Assembly (NCBI GenBank): GCA_016124235.1
Contig: WGOC01000011.1
Span: forward strand, 1-46,844
Direction of reading: 5' to 3'
Length of the DNA stretch: 46,844 nt
From: a bacterium
GTDB taxonomy: Bacteria; Verrucomicrobiota; Verrucomicrobiia; Limisphaerales; RI-55
The translations under genes were made by a program, and so were the position numbers. This document shows, piece after piece, positions 34,865 through 43,220 of the stretch. The number at the start of each line of letters is the position of its first letter. Within the stretch, counting starts at the first letter, position 1. Below the pieces are notes generated by a model. The model was not told the DNA's origin. It did no database searches and was given only the letters and a program-made list of their open reading frames with translations.

Positions 34865-36136
34865 ATGAAGGTAAGCCTTGCATACGGTCGCGGCCAAATG
34901 GCGATCGAGCTCCCCGATGACTCGACAACCGTCATCGAACCGACCCATCACCCGGCACTCGTGGATGAGCGCGCGACGGTCATTCACGCGCTGGAACATC
35001 CGATCGGTTGTCGGCCGTTGCGCGAACTGATCAAGCCGTCCGATCGGCTGTGCATCCTGTTCACCGACATTACCCGAGCAACGCCGAACGAGCGGTTGAT
35101 TCCGTGGTTGCTCGATCATTTGCAGGATCATCCGCGCGAAAACATCACGTTGCTCAATCAACTCGGAACGCATCGACCCAACACTCGGGCTGAGCTAGAG
35201 CAGATGCTGACGTCCGGCGTGGTTCGAGATTATCGTGTCGTGAATCACGAACCCGAAAACGACGACGCACTGGTTCAGCTTGGTGAAACACGTGGCGGAG
35301 CGCCGGCGTTGATCAACCGTCACGCCGTCGAAGCGGATTGGCGGATCGTCACCGGGTTCATCGAACCTCATTTCTTTGCCGGATTCAGTGGCGGCCCGAA
35401 AGGGATCATGCCGGGCGTTGCCGGGCTGAAAACGGTGATGAGCAATCACGGGCACGCGAACATCGGCGACTCGCGCTCGACATTTGGCGTGACCGAGGGC
35501 AATCCGCTTTGGGAGGAACTTCGCGACATCGCTTTGCGCACCGGACCGAAGTTTCTACTCAACGTCACGCTGAACGAACGCCGGCAGATTACCGGCGTGT
35601 TTGCCGGCGACATGCTCGAAGCGCACCGCGCGGGCCGGGAATTTGTTCGCGAATCCGCGATGCAAAACGTCGCCGAACCGTTTGACATCGTCGTGACGAC
35701 CAACAGCGGTTATCCGCTGGATCAAAATCTTTACCAAGGCGTCAAAGGGATGAGTGCGGCCGCCCGCATTTTGCGGAATGGCGGATTATTGATCCTCGCT
35801 TCCGAGTGCAGTGATGGCGTGCCGAATGGAAGCCCGTATGATCGCCTGCTTCGTGACTGCGCATCTCCCGCCGAATTGCTTGCCCGCCTCGCGACTCCCG
35901 GTTTCGTTCGTCCCGAACAATGGCAGGGACAGATTCAAGCGCTCGTGCAGAGCCGCGCGCGGGCCAGGGTCAAAAGTTCGTTGCCGGACGACGTGACACG
36001 TGCCTGCCATCTGACTCCGTGCCCTGACATCGAGTCCGCGGTTAACGCCGAACTAAAACGACTCGGTCGATCGGCGCGAATCGCCGTGCTTCCGCAAGGC
36101 CCACTCACCATCCCCTACCTCGCCCAGTCATCATGA
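34865..36136 (+). CDS. larA: Nickel-dependent lactate racemase family protein LarA
   Basis: 423 residues from the ATG at 34865. The four residues that hold the nickel-pincer cofactor or do catalysis in the Lactiplantibacillus enzyme (His108, His174, Lys184, His200) are matched with a constant offset of five by H103 (GTHRPNT), H169 (EPHFFAG), K179 (SGGPKGIMPG) and H195. The family racemises or epimerises alpha-hydroxy acids, and many members act on substrates other than lactate. No larB, larC or larE gene for making the cofactor is in the window. The next gene, sialidase-like, starts inside the stop codon (ATGA overlap), so the two are coupled and the substrate may be a sugar-derived acid. Confidence 0.93.
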   Translation: MKVSLAYGRGQMAIELPDDSTTVIEPTHHPALVDERATVIHALEHPIGCRPLRELIKPSDRLCILFTDITRATPNERLIPWLLDHLQDHPRENITLLNQLGTHRPNTRAELEQMLTSGVVRDYRVVNHEPENDDALVQLGETRGGAPALINRHAVEADWRIVTGFIEPHFFAGFSGGPKGIMPGVAGLKTVMSNHGHANIGDSRSTFGVTEGNPLWEELRDIALRTGPKFLLNVTLNERRQITGVFAGDMLEAHRAGREFVRESAMQNVAEPFDIVVTTNSGYPLDQNLYQGVKGMSAAARILRNGGLLILASECSDGVPNGSPYDRLLRDCASPAELLARLATPGFVRPEQWQGQIQALVQSRARARVKSSLPDDVTRACHLTPCPDIESAVNAELKRLGRSARIAVLPQGPLTIPYLAQSS

Positions 36137-37287
36137 ACAATCGCCGAAAGTTTATCACACAGCTGGCAGCCGGCTCCCTTGCCGCGCCTACGGTGCTTCG
36201 GGCCGCGCAGAACGATTCGCCGTCGATACGCGTTTTGGAAACCAAAGCCATCAGCCAAGAGCCGCAATATTACAACGGCTGGCCAACAGTTGCTCGCCGG
36301 AAAAATGGCGAACTCGTGGTGGTCTGGTCTGGCGGACGCGAATCGCATGTCTGCCCGTTTGGCCAAGTTGAAATGATGATCTCCCGTGATGAAGGCAGGA
36401 ACTGGAGCTGGCCTCGCGTGTTGCTGGATACCGATATCGACGACCGGGATTCCGGGGTGCTCGAAACATCCAAAGGCACGTTGCTCGTCACGACGTTTAC
36501 CTCGCTCGCTTATGAATCGATTTTGCAAGGGGCGATCAAGGATCAAACCTGGCCGCCGGAGCGTTTGGCCGCGTGGCTGGCGGTTGATGATCGGCTGACC
36601 GTGGACGAGCGAAAATCCGAATTAGGCCAATGGATGATTCGATCTGAAGACGGAGGCCGCACGTGGTCCACGCGTTATCGCTGTATCGTCAATAGTCCGC
36701 ACGGGCCAATCCAACTCCGTGGTGGAGATTTGCTTTATGCGGGCAAGGCACTTTGGACCGGTGCTGGCCGGGTCGGTTGTTGTCGTTCAACCGACGACGG
36801 AAAAACGTGGGAATGGCTCGCCACACTGCCGACTCGAAAAGGTGACGAGGCCGAGCGTTACCACGAATTGCACGCGGTGGAGACGCGCTCCGGAAAATTG
36901 ATCATTCACATTCGCAACGAGAATTCGACCAACGCGAATGAAACACTCCAGAGCGAATCGACGGACGTTGGGAAGACCTGGTCCGTGCCGCACACGATTG
37001 GTGTCTGGGGCTTACCCTCGCATCTGCTCCGGCTTCGCGACGATCGATTGCTCATGACCTACGGATATCGTCGCCCACCATTTGGCAATCAGGCGCGCAT
37101 CAGCAGCGACGAAGGTGACTCATGGTCTGCACCGCTGGTTATTTCCGATGATGGTGCTGGGGGTGACCTCGGCTATCCATCGACTGTCGAGCTGGCGCAT
37201 GGCGAGCTGCTGACGGTCTGGTACGAGAACCCGGGCGGCAGCGCAAAGGCGGTTCTGCGACAAGCACGTTGGCAGCTTGGGCGTTAG
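36133..37287 (+). CDS. Sialidase-like (BNR/Asp-box) secreted protein with twin-Arg signal
   Basis: 384 residues. The N-terminus MNNRRKFITQLAAGSLAAPT carries a twin-arginine export motif. The body is a six-bladed sialidase-type propeller: five Asp-boxes are visible (SRDEGRNW, SEDGGRTW, STDDGKTW, STDVGKTW, SSDEGDSW) with the early Arg-rich strand RKNGELVVVWSGGRE. Proteins of this type are often called exo-alpha-sialidase but frequently have other glycan substrates. Catalytic Tyr/Glu residues were not established. It overlaps larA by four bases. The stretch after it (37288-37722) has no gene. Confidence 0.85.
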   Translation: MNNRRKFITQLAAGSLAAPTVLRAAQNDSPSIRVLETKAISQEPQYYNGWPTVARRKNGELVVVWSGGRESHVCPFGQVEMMISRDEGRNWSWPRVLLDTDIDDRDSGVLETSKGTLLVTTFTSLAYESILQGAIKDQTWPPERLAAWLAVDDRLTVDERKSELGQWMIRSEDGGRTWSTRYRCIVNSPHGPIQLRGGDLLYAGKALWTGAGRVGCCRSTDDGKTWEWLATLPTRKGDEAERYHELHAVETRSGKLIIHIRNENSTNANETLQSESTDVGKTWSVPHTIGVWGLPSHLLRLRDDRLLMTYGYRRPPFGNQARISSDEGDSWSAPLVISDDGAGGDLGYPSTVELAHGELLTVWYENPGGSAKAVLRQARWQLGR

Positions 37288-37722
37288 CACCTACGCGACA
37301 CGATTAAATTCCTCGCCGCAAAGTATTTGCTCAAGAAGCCTTGCGCCCGGCCGATAAGGATATTACTTAACTCGCGTGCAATTAGCACCCCGCCTGGCGA
37401 CGAAGCCGGGGACCTAACAGTGATGGCTGTGGCACGGCTGATTATGGTTTCCGAGGGAAGCGACAGGGTGATGACGTAACACATGGTTAGGACCAAAAGC
37501 GTGACTTTTCCCAGGGTAAGAGAGAAAACCCTGGAACTTTCTTCTTCCAATTCCTCTCCGGCAAATCTTCTCCACGAACAAAACGGAAGCGTTTCGAAAA
37601 TCCCAATCGGCAGGCAGAATTCGATTCTGGGGACCGGTAACACACAACAAGTGGTCCGATCACATTTCATCCACTGCTGAATACTGATTACTTTCCTTTT
37701 CGTACCGGCTAAAACGTCGCCC
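37288..37722. other. Intergenic stretch upstream of the kinase-MurQ fusion
   Basis: 435 bases with no gene that can be supported. A minus-strand open frame crosses it, but it has Cys-rich, unrecognisable content and extends into the next gene. Composition is more A+T-rich than the surroundings from about 37450 on. I see no convincing promoter pair, terminator, riboswitch or RNA gene, though the region must carry the promoter of the fusion gene. Confidence 0.5.
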
Positions 37723-39558
37723 ATGCGGAAGCGATCACAACGATCGAACATCTATCTCGGGATCGAATGCGGAGGCACGCGCACGGTCGCGATCGCAGTC
37801 GACACCGCCGGCCAATTGGTCAAACGACTCGAGGGCGGCCCGGCAAATTGGCGGTTACTCGGCAACGACGGCTTGCAAAAGCATCTCAACCGGCTCGCGA
37901 AAGCACTCCCCGCTCCGGCGGCGGTCGCGATTGGGATGGCCGGTGTGCGCGGCGACGACGATCGCGCGCAAGTGAGAACAGTGGCGGAAGGCGTCTGGCG
38001 AAATGTCCCGATCCATACAAGTCATGATTTGGAAACAGCGCTGTGGGCAGCGGGCGGTTCGCCAGAAAAGATGCCGCGCGTGATCGCGCTCAGCGGGACA
38101 GGCTCGTGTTGCTACGGTCGTTCACCCAACGGGACGACGGTGAAGATCGGCGGATGGGGACACATCCTTGGTGACAAGGGCAGCGGTTATGAAATCGGGC
38201 TGCGCGCGCTCAAGGCCGTCGTCTTTTATCTCGATCGTGATGGCGACTGGACCGAGCTCGGTCAACGCATTTTGCGTGCAACGCAATTGAACGATCCCGA
38301 ACAACTCATCGCCTGGGTGCAATCGGCGACGAAAGACCAGGTCGCCGCGCTCGCACTGGAAGTTTTTGAATCCGCACGCCAACGCGACAAGATTGCCCGC
38401 GACATCTTGGAGGGAGCCGCGCATGTGCTCGCGAAGGATGCGGTCGCATGCGCTCGTCGGCTTGCGGCGAAAGGTCGTCCCGTGGAATTCGTGTTCGCGG
38501 GCAGCGTGCTGCAAAAGCAACCGGCATTTGCAGGGCGAGTTCGACGCGCCATCAAGGAGCGTTGGCCGAAGGCAGCGTTTAAAAAGTTGACCCGTGAAAC
38601 TGCCTGGGGAGCGGTTGAACTAGCTCGCCAAGGTAGGACAGGCGTCTCGCCTGTCTTTTCTCCGAATCGAAATTCCAAGTTGTTGGAACCAACTCAAAAA
38701 CCCAAAGACAGGCAAAATGCCTGTCCTACACTTTCGCCTACGGAGCAGCGCAATCCGCGATCGATGCGGCTCGATCGGTTGAGTGTCGGCGACGCGGTTG
38801 AGTTGATGCTCAGCGAGGATGCAAAGATTCCCGCCGCGATCCGTCGCGAGCGCGAGCCGATCGAGAAACTCATCGACCAGGTGGTTCGCTCATTCAAACG
38901 CGGCGGGCGCTTGTTCTACGTTGGCGCCGGCACCAGCGGACGGCTTGGTATTCTCGACGTGAGTGAATGTCCGCCCACCTTTCGCACCACGCCGGAAATG
39001 GTGCAGGGAATCATCGCCGGCGGCCAAACCGCCATCTGGTCCGCCGTCGAAGGCGCGGAAGACGATTCTTCTGGAGGAGCCCAGGCGATTCGCTATCGCG
39101 GCATTTCGAAGAACGACGTCGTGGTTGGAATCGCCGCCAGCGGTCGCACGCCGTTTGTTTGGGGCGCGTTGCGCGAAGCGAAAGCTCGCCACGCGCGGAC
39201 CGCGTTGATTTGTTTCAATCCAAACTTACAAGTCCGGCGCGAGGACAAACCAGGCATAACTATCTGTCCACGGATCGGACCGGAAGTATTGACCGGCTCA
39301 ACGCGACTCAAGGCGGGCACCGCGACCAAGCTGATCCTGAACATGATCACCACGATCGCGATGGTACGCCTGGGCAAAGTGATCAGTAATTTGATGGTCG
39401 ATCTAAACCCATCAAATGTGAAGCTTCGCGACCGCGCCACGCGAATCGTCGCCACCTTGACTGAACATTCGATGGATGACAGCCGAACAACGCTGGAACG
39501 CGAACGCTGGAATGTGAAGCGCGCCGTGAAGTGGTTGAAACGAGAACGGCCAAGGTAG
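37723..39558 (+). CDS. Fusion of BadF/MurK-type sugar kinase and N-acetylmuramic acid 6-phosphate etherase MurQ
   Basis: 611 residues. Residues 1-302 are a sugar kinase of the BadF/BadG/BcrA ATPase family like N-acetylglucosamine/N-acetylmuramic acid kinases (LGIECGGTRT phosphate loop, GMAGVRG, ALSGTGSCCYG). Residues 345-611 are MurQ, with catalytic Glu residues E415 (VSECPPTF) and E446 (EGAEDD), 31 residues apart as in E. coli, and the SIS fold marks FYVGAGTSGRLGILD and GIAASGRTPFV. Together they would phosphorylate an amino sugar and split MurNAc-6-phosphate into GlcNAc-6-phosphate and lactate during peptidoglycan recycling. Residues 304-336 are the translation of a palindromic repeat element, and the TAG stop is supplied by another copy, so the natural C-terminus may have been trimmed. 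Confidence 0.93.
   Translation: MRKRSQRSNIYLGIECGGTRTVAIAVDTAGQLVKRLEGGPANWRLLGNDGLQKHLNRLAKALPAPAAVAIGMAGVRGDDDRAQVRTVAEGVWRNVPIHTSHDLETALWAAGGSPEKMPRVIALSGTGSCCYGRSPNGTTVKIGGWGHILGDKGSGYEIGLRALKAVVFYLDRDGDWTELGQRILRATQLNDPEQLIAWVQSATKDQVAALALEVFESARQRDKIARDILEGAAHVLAKDAVACARRLAAKGRPVEFVFAGSVLQKQPAFAGRVRRAIKERWPKAAFKKLTRETAWGAVELARQGRTGVSPVFSPNRNSKLLEPTQKPKDRQNACPTLSPTEQRNPRSMRLDRLSVGDAVELMLSEDAKIPAAIRREREPIEKLIDQVVRSFKRGGRLFYVGAGTSGRLGILDVSECPPTFRTTPEMVQGIIAGGQTAIWSAVEGAEDDSSGGAQAIRYRGISKNDVVVGIAASGRTPFVWGALREAKARHARTALICFNPNLQVRREDKPGITICPRIGPEVLTGSTRLKAGTATKLILNMITTIAMVRLGKVISNLMVDLNPSNVKLRDRATRIVATLTEHSMDDSRTTLERERWNVKRAVKWLKRERPR
38633..38730. repeat. REP-like double palindrome inserted in frame in the fusion gene
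   Basis: Two copies of a palindromic unit in opposite orientation. The first is GTAGGACAGGC, GTCTC, GCCTGTC (38633-38655). The second is GACAGGC, AAAAT, GCCTGTCCTAC (38707-38729). Each forms its own hairpin and the pair is inverted across 51 bases. Translated it gives the linker GRTGVSPVF...DRQNACPT. Length (98 bases) keeps the reading frame. Confidence 0.85.
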
Positions 39559-39578
39559 GACAGGCATCCTGCCTGTCT
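39556..39578 (+). repeat. REP-like palindrome at the 3' end of the fusion gene
   Basis: TAGGACAGGC, ATCCT, GCCTGTC. The same unit as in the double element, and its first three bases (TAG, 39556-39558) are the stop codon of the kinase-MurQ gene. Confidence 0.85.
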
Positions 39579-39661
39579 CGTAACGCATAAGTCCGATCCC
39601 AAACAAGTGGATCCGCCCGCAACGCGGCATTTACCCCATGTTGTGAATTGATTTTTACCCA

Positions 39662-39684
39662 GATAGGCGGGACGCCTATTCTAC
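39662..39684 (-). repeat. REP-like palindrome, variant copy, at the end of the epimerase gene
   Basis: Read on the minus strand: GTAGAATAGGC, GTCCC, GCCTATC. It has the same layout as the other copies with base changes that keep the stem paired. Its TAG (39681-39683) is the stop codon of the minus-strand epimerase gene. Confidence 0.75.
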
Positions 39685-40604
39685 TTTCCTTCGAGCATCT
39701 TCACGTAATCGGCGATGCCGGTCACGGGCGTAAACTTCGGCACCCAACCCAGTTCCTTCGCGGCTTTTGACATGTCGGCCTCGGTGTGCGGTTGATAAAA
39801 GGCATACGGATTTTCGAAGTATTCCGGTTCCAGTTTTGTGCCGAGGTTCTTGTTCAACTCAGCGATCACTTCGTTGAAGGAAAACGCCACGCCGGAACCG
39901 CAATTGAAAATGTCACTTTGCTTGGCCGCGAGCGCATGGATGGTCATGCCGACAACGTCCTTTACATAAACGAAATCACGTTTGTGTTCACCGCCGCGAA
40001 ACACACGCGGCCGCTTCCCCGCCTTCATCTGAAGATACAATTGGTAGATCATGCTGGCGGCAGCCTTCTTGTGCGGCTCGTTCGGTCCATAGACGTTGAA
40101 ATACCGCAAACCAACGATTTTCCACGAGGGCACTCGACGTGAATATTCGCGCGCGAGATTGTCGAGCTGCACTTTGCTGAAAGCGTAGATGTTTGCCGGG
40201 GCCGGCGGTTGTTCCTCGCGGTTCACGCCGGCGGCGATGCCATAGGTTGCGGCCGAGGATGCATAAACGATTGGCGTTTTGTGTGGCGCGGCGAACTCGA
40301 GCAGATTGCGAAAGCCTTCGATGTTGTCGTGGGATTGCAGCATCTGATCGTGCTCTGTGGTATCCGTGATCGAGGCTTCGTGAAAAATCGCGTCAAACTT
40401 CAGATCCTTGAACTGCTGCTGCCAGTCGAGTCGCGAAACATCCGCGGCGACGAAATCGCCCTTGTAGCCTTCGAGGTTTTTGAAATTACCGGACCGGAAA
40501 TCATCAATCACCACCATCCGCGCCTCGGGATGTTGCGCCTGCAACGTGAGCGTGAGATTGGAACCAATGAAACCGGCACCGCCGGTGACCAAAATGTTTC
40601 GCAT
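39681..40604 (-). CDS. NAD-dependent epimerase, ADP-glyceromanno-heptose 6-epimerase-like
   Basis: 307 residues from the ATG at 40604. The Rossmann loop GGAGFIGSNL, SSAATYG with the catalytic Ser/Thr, YAFSK with Tyr-x3-Lys, RYFNVYGPNEPHK and RDFVYVKDV are intact. FHEASITDTTEHDQML and EHKRDFVYVKDVVGMTI match HldD, which converts ADP-D-glycero- to ADP-L-glycero-manno-heptose for lipopolysaccharide core. UDP-glucose 4-epimerases are more distant. With kdsB this supports an inner-core pathway. The upstream extension of the frame to 40700 is not part of the family. Its stop codon comes from a repeat palindrome (39662-39684). Confidence 0.9.
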   Translation of the reverse strand: MRNILVTGGAGFIGSNLTLTLQAQHPEARMVVIDDFRSGNFKNLEGYKGDFVAADVSRLDWQQQFKDLKFDAIFHEASITDTTEHDQMLQSHDNIEGFRNLLEFAAPHKTPIVYASSAATYGIAAGVNREEQPPAPANIYAFSKVQLDNLAREYSRRVPSWKIVGLRYFNVYGPNEPHKKAAASMIYQLYLQMKAGKRPRVFRGGEHKRDFVYVKDVVGMTIHALAAKQSDIFNCGSGVAFSFNEVIAELNKNLGTKLEPEYFENPYAFYQPHTEADMSKAAKELGWVPKFTPVTGIADYVKMLEGK

Positions 40605-40713
40605 GGCCGCGAGGCTAGGAACGGAACCAAATTTGGCGAGGAAGAAAATCGCATTGAATTGCGTCGCGCGGGAATTGAGTAACCGCGGAGGCGACCGCAA
40701 TGACTTGATTATT

Positions 40714-41568
40714 ATGCCTCGAACAGCTTCTTTCGCGATGAACCTTATTCATCACAACGATCTCATGCTCTCGTGGAAGGACGCATTCCGGTATCCTACT
40801 GCCTGCCCAAGCGGGAGAAGAAGTCTGATCCGCGCTGGTATCTGGATGTTACTTTGTCCTCCGGTGGGTTGGCTCTTGGCCCTTGGATATCGGGCAAATT
40901 GCGCTTGGGCCCTTTGGGATAACGCGACTCCAACTTTGCCGGAATGGGCCCCGTTCGTGCCAACATTCACCAATGGGACAAAAGCGCTCGCCGTTATTTA
41001 CGCGCACCTCCTGATTCCCATCATCCTGTTCTGGGTGTTGGGTGTCGACTCCTTTGCCAGCGCGAAAGCCCATTGGTTTGAGATTCTCGGAGCTACGGTC
41101 GCAATAGGTTCTTTCATTCCGGCCTTACTACCTTTGCTCCTATTTGTGTTTCCTCAAGTGTGCGAATGGATTCACTTCACCGCCTTGGAATCGGCATTGA
41201 TCGCGATCAGCTTCGCTTTTTTCATATTCATATTGCCGGCAGCATTTCTCCAAGTGTCGATTACTCGGCGATTCCGCAGCGCGATGTCATTGGGCCGAAC
41301 CCTCAGGCTGATTGGCGCGGGGCCGCGTGCCTATCTCGAGGCGTGGGCAATCAGTCTGGTTGCGACGCTCGCAGCGCTATGCTGCGGACCTATTTTGCCA
41401 TGGACGATTCCTTGGTCCTACTTGGTGATCAGTTTCGCGTTTAACCAAGCGCTGACGCGAATGGATATACCCGAAGTTCAAGAGCAGTTTGGAAAAAGCG
41501 CCTTCGCTTCACTGGGTCCCCGCCCAGCAAAGGACACTACCGGGCAGCCGCTTTTCCCATTCGAATAA
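40714..41568 (+). CDS. Multi-pass membrane protein, DUF4013-like
   Basis: 284 residues from the ATG at 40714; other in-frame ATGs at 40738 and 40765 are possible and no ribosome site decides. The N-terminal LSWKDAFRYP and repeated long hydrophobic helices (six or so: SLIRAGIWMLLCPPVGWLLA, ALAVIYAHLLIPIILFWVL, EILGATVAIGSFIPALLPLLL, ALIAISFAFFIFILPAAFL and two further) are typical of DUF4013 inner membrane proteins of unknown function. The C-terminus is a short cytoplasmic tail. The end overlaps the trpF stop by 32 bases on the other strand. Nothing points to a transport or enzymatic role. Confidence 0.7.
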   Translation: MPRTASFAMNLIHHNDLMLSWKDAFRYPTACPSGRRSLIRAGIWMLLCPPVGWLLALGYRANCAWALWDNATPTLPEWAPFVPTFTNGTKALAVIYAHLLIPIILFWVLGVDSFASAKAHWFEILGATVAIGSFIPALLPLLLFVFPQVCEWIHFTALESALIAISFAFFIFILPAAFLQVSITRRFRSAMSLGRTLRLIGAGPRAYLEAWAISLVATLAALCCGPILPWTIPWSYLVISFAFNQALTRMDIPEVQEQFGKSAFASLGPRPAKDTTGQPLFPFE

Positions 41569-42166
41569 ATTCCGCGATCTTGGCGGCATCTTTTTTTCCG
41601 GGCGCCGATTCTACTCCGCTCGAGACGTCCAAGCCAAAGGGACGGATCGTCACCACAGCATCGGTGACGTTTTCCGGGTTCAAGCCGCCGGCGACAATGA
41701 TCGGTCGCCCCAATTTCTTCGCGGCGACCGCCAAGCTCCAGTCAAAGCCCTGGCCGGTGCCGCCGTGACTACCGGCCACGTGGCTGTCGAGCAACCACCC
41801 ATCCGCCTCCGAATAACGGCCCAGCTCAGCCAATGACGTCGCATCCTTGATCCGGAACGCCTTCCAGATTCGCGACGGCCGGAACATCGCGCAAAACTCC
41901 GGGGCTTCCTCACCGTGAAATTGGATTGTGTCGATCCCGGAGGCCGACCGCGCTTCCCGGGCTTCGGCGGCGGACGGGTTTACGAACACGCCCACTTTCG
42001 CGACGTTCGCCGGCATTTGTTCGATGATCTCCCGGGCGGCCATTGGTTCGATGAATCGCTTGCTCGGACGATAAAACATAAAGCCCAAGGCGTCGGCCCC
42101 CGCGTCGACCGCAGCTCGGGCGTCGGCGAGATTGGTAATGCCGCAAATTTTGATGAACAAAGCCAC
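41537..42166 (-). CDS. trpF: Phosphoribosylanthranilate isomerase
   Basis: 209 residues from a GTG start. The enzyme performs the third step of tryptophan synthesis from anthranilate, turning phosphoribosylanthranilate into its 1-(o-carboxyphenylamino)-deoxyribulose form. The catalytic Cys is in FIKICGITN at the N-terminus and the Asp in LDVSSGVES at the end of the barrel; DTIQFHGEE and PIIVAGGLNPENV are family features. No other trp gene lies in the window. It is divergent from the second cheR gene, with about 240 bases between starts. Confidence 0.97.
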   Translation of the reverse strand: MALFIKICGITNLADARAAVDAGADALGFMFYRPSKRFIEPMAAREIIEQMPANVAKVGVFVNPSAAEAREARSASGIDTIQFHGEEAPEFCAMFRPSRIWKAFRIKDATSLAELGRYSEADGWLLDSHVAGSHGGTGQGFDWSLAVAAKKLGRPIIVAGGLNPENVTDAVVTIRPFGLDVSSGVESAPGKKDAAKIAEFIRMGKAAAR

Positions 42167-42403
42167 GGGCGGAAGTTGTTGGTGACCCGGCCGGCTGACA
42201 AGTCGTTTTCATCGATCGTCCGCCCGCTTTGGGATGCGATTGGGCACCCGGCAGATTCGGCCGTGTGGGCGACGCCCGGCAGAATTTTCCAATTAAGTTA
42301 CCGCCGAAATTTGCCGATGCTCTTACGGCAATAGTTTGGGCTTCGCCGTGGCCGGCGACGCTGATGGGCGGCACGCGACCAGTCATCCACTATGAGGACA
42401 TCA

Positions 42404-43213
42404 ATGTCCGAGGCGAAAGCCTTCGATTACATCATCTCGCTGATCTACGACCGAACCCGCATTCGGTTGCACGAGGGCAAGCAGCACCTGATTCGGTCGC
42501 GTCTAGGCAAGCGGATGCGTGCCCACGGCATCGAGTCGTTCGAAGACTACTGCCATTTCCTGCAGAACATGGCGGACGAAGACGAACTGGTTCATGTCGT
42601 CGATGCGTTAACCACGAATTTCACGAATTTTTTGCGCGAGAAAGATCATTTCGATTTCATGGTGGATCGCGCGCTGCCGGCGGTTTTGCCCGATGGACGC
42701 AGCAGCTTCCGGGTCTGGAGTGCGGCATGCGCCACCGGCGAGGAACCGTACAGCATCGCCTTTTACCTCGCGGAGAAATTCCCGGTGAATCAGGGATGGA
42801 ACTGGGAGATTCTGGCGACGGATATTTCGACGAAGGCCCTGGCAAAGGCTCGCGCGGGAATATACCGCCTCGAACGCGCGCAAACCATGCCGAAGGACTG
42901 GTTGAAACGCTATTGCCAACGGGGCACTGGAGAGTATGAAGGCCACTTTCGTATCAAGCCTGATCTGTCCGGGCGGATTGAGTTCAAGCATGCAAACCTG
43001 CTCGGCGACCTGGCGTTTCCGTCACCGTTTGAACTGATTTTTTGCCGCAACGTCATGATCTATTTTGATCGTCCCACCCAGGAGCAATTGGTCTCGCGAC
43101 TGGCGCGTTTCCTGGTGCCCGGCGGCTATTTGTTGATCGGTCATTCGGAAAGCCTCAACGGTTTGAACGTGCCGTTCAAGTGCGAGCGGCCGAGCATTTA
43201 TCGAAAGCTTTAG
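42404..43213 (+). CDS. cheR: Chemotaxis protein methyltransferase CheR (copy 2)
   Basis: 269 residues. The N-terminal helical domain (FDYIISLIYDRTRIRLHEGK) and SAM-binding domain (RVWSAACATGEEPYSIAF, ILATDISTKALAKAR, FELIFCRNVMIYFD) are intact. The start at 42404 has GAGGA seven bases before; another ATG lies at 42392. The protein is only distantly like the copy at 32503, so the two are not a recent duplication. It begins the second chemosensory set, followed by cheD after seven bases. Confidence 0.95.
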   Translation: MSEAKAFDYIISLIYDRTRIRLHEGKQHLIRSRLGKRMRAHGIESFEDYCHFLQNMADEDELVHVVDALTTNFTNFLREKDHFDFMVDRALPAVLPDGRSSFRVWSAACATGEEPYSIAFYLAEKFPVNQGWNWEILATDISTKALAKARAGIYRLERAQTMPKDWLKRYCQRGTGEYEGHFRIKPDLSGRIEFKHANLLGDLAFPSPFELIFCRNVMIYFDRPTQEQLVSRLARFLVPGGYLLIGHSESLNGLNVPFKCERPSIYRKL

Positions 43214-43220
43214 ATCACCC

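Noticed and set aside
37284..37751. 155-codon minus-strand frame in the 37.3-37.7 kb gap
   Set aside because: Overlaps the starts and ends of real genes, has Cys-rich unrecognised content and no ribosome site.
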